Assembly: GCA_027064565.1 (NCBI GenBank)
Contig: JAMOPK010000213.1
Coordinates: 1-12,228, forward strand
Length of the DNA stretch: 12,228 nt
Source: Caldifarciminota bacterium
Lineage (GTDB): Bacteria > Hydrothermota > Hydrothermia > B15-G9
Reading direction: 5' to 3'
How positions within the stretch are numbered: the first letter of the stretch is position 1; the number at the start of each line of letters is the position of its first letter. Made by a program: the position numbers and the translations under genes. This document shows, in pieces, positions 1 through 6,721 of the stretch. Under the pieces are notes generated by a model. That model did not search any database and was not told the DNA's origin. It saw nothing but the letters and a program-made list of their open reading frames with translations.

Positions 1-225
1 CCATTCGCTGACCTTCAGTAGATTTCTGACGCCGGGGTAATACCGGATATACCAGTAACCGCCGAACAGCGAACAGAGACCCAATAGCACGGACGATACA
101 AGGGCATAGACCCTTGAAACGCCGACGTTGCCCTTCTTTATGGCGACTATCGTGATGAGGAGAAAGATTATAGCAGCGTTCCCGAGGAAGACGTGGGATT
201 TCATCAACAGTTCCACTTTCAGCAT
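1..225 (-). CDS. Hypothetical membrane protein, 3' end beyond the window
   Basis: An open reading frame of 75 codons starts with ATG at 225-223 and runs off the left edge without a stop. An AAGGAG ribosome binding site (complement of 234-239) sits 8 nt ahead of the ATG. The visible part has two hydrophobic segments, at about residues 11-30 and 42-60, separated by a short basic stretch (IKKGNVGVSR). After the second comes an aromatic/basic stretch (YWYIRYYPGVR), so it looks like an integral membrane protein. It lies 52 nt downstream of ftsI on the same strand and could be co-transcribed with it. It is not MurE or another recognisable dcw-cluster enzyme, which often follow ftsI. I do not recognise the family, and no function is assigned. 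Confidence 0.7.
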   Translation of the reverse strand, partial: MLKVELLMKSHVFLGNAAIIFLLITIVAIKKGNVGVSRVYALVSSVLLGLCSLFGGYWYIRYYPGVRNLLKVSEW

Positions 226-277
226 GGCAATTTCTCCTTGTTAAGCAGGTCCGTCCACCAGTGAAGTTTTGTTGTGT

Positions 278-1864
278 TCAGCGCATAGTTTTTCGATTCA
301 AAAGAAACAGGGCTATCTTCCTGAAAAGCGGTGCGGCCACGTATCCGCCGTAACCCACACCGGAAGGCTCATCTATTACAACATAGATGATGTATTCGGG
401 TGAGTCAGCGGGCAGAAAACCTATGAACGAGCTTGTAACCCGGTTCCAGCTGTATTTGCCGGTTCTGCTGTCAAATTTCTGCGCGGTTCCGGTTTTTCCG
501 GCCACCTTGATGCCCTTTATCCTCGCCAGTTTACCCGTGCCCGAATCGACCACCTCGGTCAATATGCTGGTGAGCAGTTCCGATGTGCTGCGTTTCATAA
601 CTTTCCGAATGACGATCCTGTCCGGCGTTCTCACGAATTCGCCGTCCTTCTCATAGCCCCGTATCAACTTGGGCATGAGCAGATAACCGCCGTTCGCAAT
701 GGCGGAATAGGCCATTACCATCTGGATGCCGTTGACCAGAATGCCCTGACCGATGGAGAACCCGGCTGTAGTCACGCTGTCCCATGTCGAGACCTTGAGG
801 TTCAATGCCCCCTTGAACGCCTCACCGGGCAACATGATGCCTGATCTGCTGGCAAACCCGAACTTCAGCGCCTCCCTCGCAAGGTTGTATTTCCCGATTT
901 TCAGTGAGAGTTTGGAAGTCGCCACGTTGGACGAATAGACGAGCGCATCCTTCCATGTGATCGTTCCCAGAGGATGGACGTCGCGTATCCTGTGCTTTTG
1001 AAGGTCAAGATAGCCCTCACCGGTCGAAACGGAGTCCGACGGATTAATCAGTTTGTTTTCATAAGCATAGGTGTAGGCGACTATTTTGAAAGTTGATCCC
1101 GGCTCATAGGGGTCCTTAACGGCATAATCTTTGAAGTCCGAAGGCGGATAATTGGCGATGGCCAGTATCTCGCCAGTCATCGGGTCGGCCACAATGACGA
1201 GACCGTGTTTGGCGCCATGTTTGATGACCCATTTGCTCAACTCACGATAGGCGAATTCCTGAACATCGGCGTCGATGGTGAGATAGAAGTTGTAGCCGTT
1301 CTGCGGCGGTTGCTGAGGCAGGTCGGCGCCGAACATCAGCTTCCTGTCCGCTGTCCTGTAAACGTAAAGGTATCCGGGCTTACCGTAGAGGTAATCGTTG
1401 AGCGATGACTCCACTCCACGCGTGCCCATCCCGCTGCGGTTGACCGTGCCGATAAGCGACAGCATGATCCTGCCGTAGGGATACTCCCTGCTCCAGAAGT
1501 TGTCTATTCTGATGCCCCTGACCTTTTTGAGGTCGTTGTAGGCTTCCATGGGGACGTCATAGGCGATAAGGTAGGCAAATCTGCCCTCCGGGAGGCCATC
1601 AAGCGGCTTTATGTCCCATTTTTCAAGCAGATCAGGCCTGTCAACGGAATCAGCAACTTGATAGACGATCAAACCGGGGACATTGAGCGCGAGTGCATGT
1701 CCCCGCCTGTCAAAAATCTCACCTCTTCTGGCCGGAACTTTGATCTTTGAGATGTAACGTATCTTTGGCGCTGACCTTTTTACGACCTGATAGGAGAACA
1801 GCCAGTAAAGAATCAGGATTGTCCAGAGGACGAACGCGTATTTTAAGAGTTTCAATCGCCACAT
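278..1864 (-). CDS. ftsI: Peptidoglycan transpeptidase, penicillin-binding protein (FtsI/PBP2-PBP3 class B)
   Basis: This is a 528-residue class B penicillin-binding protein. It cross-links septal peptidoglycan on the outer face of the cytoplasmic membrane as the partner of FtsW and the FtsLB complex. Residues 7-25 form the single membrane anchor. The motif PARRGEIFDRRG (about 44-55) begins the dimerisation/pedestal domain. The transpeptidase domain carries all three active-site motifs: STFK with nucleophile Ser257 and Lys260, SSN at 311-313, and KTG at 457-459. The protein ends soon after the transpeptidase fold, without C-terminal PASTA domains, unlike some Gram-positive relatives. The ATG at 1864 has a GGGAGA site about 6 nt upstream. 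This start puts the first 48 codons inside the 3' end of the ftsL-like gene in another frame. The order rsmH-ftsL-ftsI is the standard dcw arrangement and supports a division role rather than elongation. Confidence 0.96.
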   Translation of the reverse strand: MWRLKLLKYAFVLWTILILYWLFSYQVVKRSAPKIRYISKIKVPARRGEIFDRRGHALALNVPGLIVYQVADSVDRPDLLEKWDIKPLDGLPEGRFAYLIAYDVPMEAYNDLKKVRGIRIDNFWSREYPYGRIMLSLIGTVNRSGMGTRGVESSLNDYLYGKPGYLYVYRTADRKLMFGADLPQQPPQNGYNFYLTIDADVQEFAYRELSKWVIKHGAKHGLVIVADPMTGEILAIANYPPSDFKDYAVKDPYEPGSTFKIVAYTYAYENKLINPSDSVSTGEGYLDLQKHRIRDVHPLGTITWKDALVYSSNVATSKLSLKIGKYNLAREALKFGFASRSGIMLPGEAFKGALNLKVSTWDSVTTAGFSIGQGILVNGIQMVMAYSAIANGGYLLMPKLIRGYEKDGEFVRTPDRIVIRKVMKRSTSELLTSILTEVVDSGTGKLARIKGIKVAGKTGTAQKFDSRTGKYSWNRVTSSFIGFLPADSPEYIIYVVIDEPSGVGYGGYVAAPLFRKIALFLLNRKTMR

Positions 1865-2099
1865 TTCTGGTCTCCCACATAAATTTCATGCCCGATGCAC
1901 GGGCAAGGCTCTCGACCCTTGAAGCCGTCCTCAGCCGGGCCACATCGCCTTTCAGTTCCGACACAACCCTTTCGAGGCTGTCCCGCTCTTTCCGCAGCTC
2001 ATAGACCCTTTTTGAAAAGGTGTAGGAAAACGTGTTCTCAATGGCCACGATGAAGCCGAGGAACAAAAGCAACAAGATAATTGTAAGCGCTTTCTTCAT
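1719..2099 (-). CDS. ftsL: FtsL-like divisome protein
   Basis: A 126-residue bitopic membrane protein. Residues 4-20 are a strongly hydrophobic anchor after MKK. A charged heptad-like region at about 29-60 (leucines and valines spaced among K/E/R/D) is predicted to be a coiled coil. A segment ending SLARASGMKF resembles the short region that follows the coil in FtsL/FtsB proteins. FtsL recruits and activates the FtsW-FtsI synthase with FtsB. Assignment rests on architecture and position between rsmH and ftsI, since the family is poorly conserved in sequence. The ATG at 2099 has a GGGG-containing purine stretch upstream and lies inside the rsmH 3' end (62-nt overlap). From about residue 79 the gene overlaps the ftsI N-terminal coding region by 146 nt in another frame, so its C-terminal 48 residues are constrained by the FtsI membrane anchor and may be functionally loose. 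Confidence 0.8.
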   Translation of the reverse strand: MKKALTIILLLLFLGFIVAIENTFSYTFSKRVYELRKERDSLERVVSELKGDVARLRTASRVESLARASGMKFMWETRNVAIETLKIRVRPLDNPDSLLAVLLSGRKKVSAKDTLHLKDQSSGQKR

Positions 2100-2970
2100 C
2101 TATTTCCCCTTTTTTGAGCAATGCCCGAAGTCTGGCGCTGCGAGAGCGTGGATTCCGCCGCACCTCCTCTTCCGACGGCCTGAGCACCTTTTTGTTCAAA
2201 CGCTCAAAAGCTTCCAGTCTGCCAAGTCCTTTGGCTATGCGGTCTTCAAGAGAATGATATGAGATTATAACAAGACGGCCGCCTATTGCAAGCGCTTCAG
2301 CAGCCCTTGCCAGCCCAAGCGCCACATGTTCAAGCTCCCTGTTGACGAAAATCCTGAAAGCCTGATACACCCTCGGCAGCACATCGCCAAGCAACCTTCG
2401 TGGCACCGCCCCGGAGATCGCCTCGTTCAGCTCGGTCGTGGTCCTTATGCCGCTCCGCCTGACCGCCCCGTGGATAGCTCTCGCTATCCTTCTTGAACGG
2501 CGCTCCTCACCGAAAAGGTAGATTATGTCAGCGATTTCCCGCTCCGTCAGCCGGGGAAGGAGTTCGGCAAGAGGCTCTCCGGTGCCGGGATCAAAGCGCA
2601 TGTCAAGGAACTCATCCTTCTTGTAACTGAACCCACGCCCGGATCGGTCTATGTGATATGACGAAAGGCCGAGGTCAAACAGGATGCCGTCAACCCTGCT
2701 GATCCCGATTTCCCTCAGGATGCTTTTGATGTTCACATAGTCATCGTTGACGGCAATGATGTTGTGTTTCTTTGTGTTGTCTACCAGAAACCTGAACGTC
2801 TCACTGTCCTTTTCGATGGCGATCACCTTCCCGTCATCGCCGAGGTGCCTGGCGATTTCGATGGAGTGCCCTCCGAAGCCGGCCGTAGCATCCACCCACA
2901 CCTCGCCAGCAGATGGCCGCCCCATCTCGATCACTTCTTTCAACATCACCGGTTCATGGAACTTGTGCAT
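2038..2970 (-). CDS. rsmH: 16S rRNA (cytosine1402-N4)-methyltransferase RsmH (MraW)
   Basis: RsmH methylates N4 of C1402 in the 16S decoding centre using S-adenosylmethionine. With this start the protein has 310 residues, normal for the family. Family landmarks: the SAM-binding loop DATAGFGGHS (27-36), FDLGLSS (98-104), RVYQAFRIFVNREL (200-213), ISYHSLEDR (236-244) and NPRSRSARLR (273-282). The ATG at 2970 gives the usual N-terminus (HEPVMLKEV close to residue 1). A GTG at 3006 directly after the sdpI stop would add 12 residues and allow translational coupling. Neither start has a clear Shine-Dalgarno site, so the choice rests on family alignment. It heads the rsmH-ftsL-ftsI block. The usual upstream neighbour mraZ is absent. 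Confidence 0.96.
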   Translation of the reverse strand: MHKFHEPVMLKEVIEMGRPSAGEVWVDATAGFGGHSIEIARHLGDDGKVIAIEKDSETFRFLVDNTKKHNIIAVNDDYVNIKSILREIGISRVDGILFDLGLSSYHIDRSGRGFSYKKDEFLDMRFDPGTGEPLAELLPRLTEREIADIIYLFGEERRSRRIARAIHGAVRRSGIRTTTELNEAISGAVPRRLLGDVLPRVYQAFRIFVNRELEHVALGLARAAEALAIGGRLVIISYHSLEDRIAKGLGRLEAFERLNKKVLRPSEEEVRRNPRSRSARLRALLKKGEIDEESAYNYLVAFVPRLHRGH

Positions 2971-3006
2971 GGCGGATATGGTAAACCGAACCGCCCTGAA
3001 AATCAC

Positions 3007-3669
3007 TCATTCGTCATCATTTGATGCAGTCGAAGCCTGAATCTTTTTGAACCTGTAAAACGGGTATATGATGCCTATGTAAACCATCACAAGGATGAAG
3101 GGGACAAGCCACCACCAGATGCCCAGCCTCAGGAACCCCACGATGATTGTCCACAATCCCAGAAGCACAAAGCCCCATCCGCCTATTCTGTGGGTGTCAC
3201 GCCATACTTCGTCCGACGCAAGCGTCCATGGTGTTCGTATCCCCACGAAGAAATTGCGTTTAATGGTCGGCAGATAGTTCCCGATGAAGATGAAAAGGAG
3301 GCCGACTCCGATCAGTATCAGGTGGGAATCGACTTTCGATGCCCCTGTGCGGACAAGCCAGATGAACACGATCTGCATAAACAGCATAAATGCGGCTATC
3401 CCGTTGAGCAGCGGATACAGCGCCTTTTTCGACTTTGCCACGTTTCCCCTCATGGGATCGATCCTGTCGAGGTATAGCATCAACAGGCCGATTCCGAGTA
3501 TCATGAGCGGGAAAAGCAGCGTCCCGGAGAACTTCGAGCCGTATCTGTCAACCTCCCCGTAAAAATTCAGGTGAACGGGCATCCTGCTCACCGGCAGAGC
3601 AAAATATGCCCACAACCCAAGCACGAGCGAAACGACGAAGATTGCCCAGAACAGCTTTTTACTCCTCAT
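3007..3669 (-). CDS. SdpI-family integral membrane protein (DUF1648 plus SdpI domains)
   Basis: A 220-residue polytopic membrane protein with about six hydrophobic segments. The N-terminal part resembles DUF1648 (membrane segment, then the PVHLNFYGEVDRYGSK stretch, then another membrane segment). The C-terminal part holds the SdpI signature GNYLPTIKRNFFVGIRTPWT (130-149), followed by SDEVWRDTHRIGGW (152-165). In Bacillus subtilis, SdpI gives immunity to the SdpC killing peptide and sequesters the repressor SdpR at the membrane. Many bacteria carry homologues with no sdpC, where the role is unknown. No toxin-like ORF is visible here. The ATG at 3669 overlaps the end of the repressor gene by 11 nt, with AGGAGG just upstream inside that gene, so the two are translationally coupled. 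The rsmH frame follows with no gap. Confidence 0.9.
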   Translation of the reverse strand: MRSKKLFWAIFVVSLVLGLWAYFALPVSRMPVHLNFYGEVDRYGSKFSGTLLFPLMILGIGLLMLYLDRIDPMRGNVAKSKKALYPLLNGIAAFMLFMQIVFIWLVRTGASKVDSHLILIGVGLLFIFIGNYLPTIKRNFFVGIRTPWTLASDEVWRDTHRIGGWGFVLLGLWTIIVGFLRLGIWWWLVPFILVMVYIGIIYPFYRFKKIQASTASNDDE

Positions 3670-3934
3670 TTTCGTCCTCCTTTTTGATAAGCCCGGCGAT
3701 ATACGAGAGGATTTCCTCCATAACGGTCATGTTCAGGGAATAGAGTATCTTCTGGCCCTCACGCCGGGACGATATGAGTCCCGCATCCCTGAGCACATCT
3801 AAATGATGTGAGATCGTGGGCCAGCTTGTTTCGAAATTTTCTGCAATTTCCCCGGCGCTCAACTCCCCGCTTCTCAGAAGCTCCAGAATTTTTCGCCTTG
3901 TGGGGTCAGATAACGCCTTCCACACTTTTTGCAT
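3659..3934 (-). CDS. ArsR-family winged-helix repressor, SdpR-like
   Basis: From the internal ATG at 3934 the product has 91 residues and aligns end to end with B. subtilis SdpR (start M..V.KA.SDPTRRKIL). A winged helix-turn-helix covers about residues 8-70, with the recognition helix around SWPTISHHLDVLRDAG (37-52). There is no cysteine, so it is not a classical metal sensor. An in-frame ATG at 3997 would add 21 residues, but it lies inside a good -10 sequence (TATTAT on this strand) and the added residues do not fit the family, so I prefer 3934. No strong Shine-Dalgarno site precedes either start. The gene is coupled to the SdpI-like gene by an 11-nt overlap. By analogy it is an autorepressor of the sdpRI pair and could also affect the downstream division genes. 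Confidence 0.88.
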   Translation of the reverse strand: MQKVWKALSDPTRRKILELLRSGELSAGEIAENFETSWPTISHHLDVLRDAGLISSRREGQKILYSLNMTVMEEILSYIAGLIKKEDENEE

Positions 3935-3970
3935 GCCATTATTTTGATTGATGTCTAAATATTTTTCAAT

Positions 3971-3987
3971 GGAGGCGAATTGCCTCC
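3971..3987 (-). promoter_or_regulatory. GC-rich inverted repeat in the sdpR leader
   Basis: A perfect 6-bp inverted repeat, GGAGGC-gaatt-GCCTCC, lies between the likely promoter and the preferred sdpR start (3934). It could be an operator for the repressor or an RNA hairpin in the leader. On the plus strand it is followed by CCTTTTT and resembles a short terminator, but no plus-strand transcript is known to need one. The function is inferred. Confidence 0.4.
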
Positions 3988-3995
3988 CCTTTTTC

Positions 3996-4001
3996 ATAAT
4001 A
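3996..4001 (-). promoter_or_regulatory. Probable -10 element of the sdpR-to-ftsI operon
   Basis: The minus strand reads TATTAT here, five of six matches to TATAAT. No good -35 is found at 16-18 bp upstream, so this is a -10 call only. Transcription from it would start near 3990, downstream of the ATG at 3997. This supports the internal sdpR start at 3934 and a leader of roughly 55 nt containing the 3971-3987 inverted repeat. Confidence 0.4.
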
Positions 4002-4051
4002 GCTTACGAAGTCGGTTAAACATACTTGACCGAGTAACTGAACGAATACCG

Positions 4052-4065
4052 TTTGGTAAGCCAAA
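4052..4065. promoter_or_regulatory. Short palindrome in the divergent intergenic region, possible operator
   Basis: The palindrome TTTGG-taag-CCAAA lies between the divergent sdpR and 4093 genes. An SdpR-type repressor encoded alongside would need an operator nearby, and palindromes of this kind are typical. A TTGACC at 4026-4031 could be a -35 for the rightward gene, but no convincing -10 follows. With a 5-bp arm this may be chance. Confidence 0.22.
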
Positions 4066-4092
4066 TCCGAAATCTTGACAGCAGGATGTGAT

Positions 4093-4515
4093 TTGAAGAT
4101 AATAGGGGTTGTGAAATTGATAGCAATCATCACGATGCTGATTTCTACTGGCCATTTTGGTGGCAACGTAATGGAAATGGAGCCTTCCAGAGCTGTGTAT
4201 TATTCTTTGATTTTCCCCGGTCTCGGGCAATTCTATGTCGGGCATCCTGTTAAAGGTGCCGTTTTTTCGGCCGCCGGGATGTATTTTGGATACAAGGCGA
4301 CGAAAGCGCTGTATGAGTCCGGAGGCGATCCTGACAGTCCCGCATTCTCTACTTTCATGGATAATATGCTAAGTTTTGTTGGGATATGGGGATTTGCAGT
4401 TCTGGATGCTTACATTTCCGGGCATCTCTATGGATTTGATGGAGAGATGAAGCGAGTGATAGATGTAGAGGTCAGGCCCGGCGGAGTTGCTCTGGGTGTA
4501 GCGATAAGAAACTGA
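4093..4515 (+). CDS. Small exported/membrane protein resembling DUF5683
   Basis: Read from TTG at 4093, the protein has 140 residues and begins with a signal-peptide-like or anchor sequence (Lys2, then a hydrophobic run to about residue 20). A GGA purine site at 4084-4086 sits 6 nt before this start. An in-frame TTG at 4075 would put six polar residues in front and is less likely. After a short polar linker comes PSRAVYYSLIFPGLGQFYVG, followed by KGA and a second hydrophobic stretch. The pattern pro-gly-leu-gly-gln-phe-tyr followed by a lysine-glycine pair is typical of DUF5683 and related small membrane proteins of unknown function. A third hydrophobic segment precedes the C-terminus. It is divergent from sdpR and in tandem with the rRNA operon, with no terminator visible between them. 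Family assignment is by motif only. Confidence 0.65.
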   Translation: MKIIGVVKLIAIITMLISTGHFGGNVMEMEPSRAVYYSLIFPGLGQFYVGHPVKGAVFSAAGMYFGYKATKALYESGGDPDSPAFSTFMDNMLSFVGIWGFAVLDAYISGHLYGFDGEMKRVIDVEVRPGGVALGVAIRN

Positions 4516-4562
4516 TTCGCTGAAACTTACATTTAGATTGAAAGTTGGTTATTTGTAGGGGG

Positions 4563-4591
4563 TTGACAGGGGTGGTCAGCTCCAATAAGAT
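4563..4591 (+). promoter_or_regulatory. Sigma70-type promoter of the 23S-5S operon
   Basis: A perfect TTGACA (-35, 4563-4568) is separated by exactly 17 bp from TAAGAT (-10, 4586-4591, five of six matches). Transcription should start near 4598, about 58 nt before mature 23S. Its strength and position show that 23S-5S is transcribed on its own rather than from a distant 16S promoter. Confidence 0.85.
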
Positions 4592-4598
4592 ATTTGCG

Positions 4599-4630
4599 CC
4601 TTCAAAAAGGTTGAAAATGCTCTTTGAAAA
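4599..4630 (+). promoter_or_regulatory. rRNA antitermination leader: boxB-like hairpin and boxA
   Basis: A small hairpin, CCTT-CAAA-AAGG (4599-4610), is followed by TGCTCTTTGAAAA (4618-4630). The latter matches 11 of 13 positions of the E. coli rrn boxA (TGCTCTTTAACAA). In known systems boxA RNA binds NusB-NusE (S10) and makes polymerase resistant to Rho-dependent termination across long untranslated rRNA. Its place just after the promoter and before the processing stem is the canonical layout. The boxB-like call is weaker than the boxA call. Confidence 0.78.
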
Positions 4631-4634
4631 ATAA

Positions 4635-4655
4635 GTGGGATTGAACGAGGTAGAT
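4635..4655 (+). other. 5' arm of the pre-23S processing stem
   Basis: The 21 nt immediately before mature 23S pair with 8394-8415 just after it, with one extra base in the 3' arm. The pairing continues directly into 23S helix 1. Long stems of this kind bracketing 23S are cut by RNase III during rRNA maturation. It shows that the transcript is processed as a free-standing 23S precursor. Confidence 0.88.
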
Positions 4656-4832
4656 GGTTAAGCTACTAAGGGCGCCTGGTGGATGCCTTGGCGCCGGGAG
4701 GCGATGAAGGGCGTGGCAAGCTGCGATAAGCCACGGGGAGCCGCAAGCAGGCTGTGATCCGTGGATGCCCGAATGGGGAAACCCGGCGGGGTGAAGCCCC
4801 GTCATCACCGGCCGTGAGGTCGGTGAGGCGAC

Positions 4833-4867
<35 letters not shown>

Positions 4868-5820
4868 AAAGAAAGCAACCGCGATTCCCTGAGTAGCGGC
4901 GAGCGAAAGGGGAACAGCCTAAACCGCTGCTGTGCCGAAGCCCGTGGGCGTTGCAGCAGCGGGGTAGTGGGGCGCATCCGGGCCGGGCCACGGACCGGCC
5001 GGGGAGTTACAAAACCTGCGGGTAGCCGAAGCGAGCTGGGAAGCCGCACCATAGAGGGTGATAGTCCCGTAGGCGAAACCCGTAGGTCTCCCTGGGATGC
5101 GTTCCCGAGTACCTCGGGGCACGTGGAACCCTGAGGGAATCCGGGTGGACCACCACCCAAGGCTAAATACTACCCGGCGACCGATAGCGCACTAAGTACC
5201 GTGAGGGAAAGGTGAAAAGCACCCAGGGATGGGAGTGAAATAGAACCTGAAACCAGGCGCCTACAATCAGTCGGAGGGTCCTCATGGATAGCGTTGAGCT
5301 TAGCTCCGCGCCATGAGGCCTGACGGCGTGCCTTTTGCCTAATGAGCCTGGGACTTACCCTCGTCGGCAAGGCTAAGCCCTTCTGGGGCGGAGCCGTAGC
5401 GAAAGCGAGTCCGAATAGGGCGTTTAGTCGGCGGGGGTAGACCCGAAACCGAGCGACCTACCCATGGCCAGGGTGAAGCCCGGGTAACACCGGGTGGAGG
5501 CCCGAACCGGTGGACGTTGAAAAGTCCTCGGATGAGCTGTGGGTAGAAGTGAAAAGCTAACCGAGCTCGGAGATAGCTGGTTCTCCCCGAAATAGCTCTA
5601 GGGCTAGCCTCGGGAATGAGTGTGTCGGGGGTAGAGCACTGGATGGGCTAGGGGGAGTGATCCTCCGAACCCAACCAAACTCCGAATACCGGCACATGCT
5701 TCCCGGGAGTCAGGCCGTGGGGGATAAGCTCCATGGCCGAGAGCGGAACAACGCAGACCGCCGGCTAAGGTCCCGGAGTGCGGACTAAGTGTGAAAGGAG
5801 GTGGGGGCGCTAAGACAGCT

Positions 5821-5853
<33 letters not shown>

Positions 5854-6638
5854 GAGTGCGTAACAGCTCACCAGCCGAGTGCCCCTGCGCCTAAAATGTT
5901 CCGGGGCTTAAGTCCGCCACCGAAGCCGCGGGTCGGCGAACCTTCGGGTTCGTCGGCGGTAGGGGAGCGTTCCCGTTGGGATGAAGCAGTCCCGCGAGGG
6001 GCTGTGGACTGGCGGGAAGTGAGAATCCAGGCATCAGTAACGATAAGGGAGGTGAGAATCCTCCCCACCGAAAGCCTAAGGTTTCCTGAGCAAGGGTCGT
6101 CCGCTCAGGGTTAGCCGGCCCCTAACCTGAGGCCGAAAGGCGTAGGGGATGGGAAGGGGGTTAATATTCCCCCGCCACTCCGGTGGAGCCTGGGGGGTGA
6201 CGCAGAAGGGAAGGGCCCGGGGACAGGTGGCTGTCCCTCCAAACCCGTAGGGCGATGATGGGTCGAGGCAAATCCCGGCCCGGAGCCTGAGGGGGAGTAA
6301 GGAACCCGGCCTCGCGCCGGGGGAAGGGCTCGGACCACGCTGCCAAGAAATAACCTCGCAGGCTGTGAAGCCGGAGTGACCGTACCGTAAACCGACACAG
6401 GTAGGCGGGTAGAGAATACTAAGGTGCGCGGGTTATCCCCCGTTAAGGAACTCGGCAACTTGGCCCCGTAACTTCGGGAGAAGGGGTGCCCCGAGTACGT
6501 GGTCACCCACCGTATATCTCATGCGGGCGGGTGGCTGCGGAAAGGGGTCGCAGCGAAGAGGACCTGGCGACTGTTTACTAAAAACACAGGGCTCTGCGAA
6601 CTCGGCCTAGAGGACGTATAGGGCCTGACGCCTGCCCG

Positions 6639-6669
<31 letters not shown>

Positions 6670-6721
6670 CCCGAACCGAAGCCCCGGTAAACGGCGGCCG
6701 TAACTCTAACGGTCCTAAGGT

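Noticed and set aside
3971..3992. Plus-strand intrinsic terminator (hairpin followed by CCTTTTT)
   Set aside because: No plus-strand gene lies upstream that would use it. The position fits the leader of the divergent repressor better.
4516..4655. tRNA or 16S remnant before 23S
   Set aside because: The gap is only 140 nt and is filled by promoter, boxA leader and processing stem. No tRNA cloverleaf or 16S 3' anti-Shine-Dalgarno sequence is seen.
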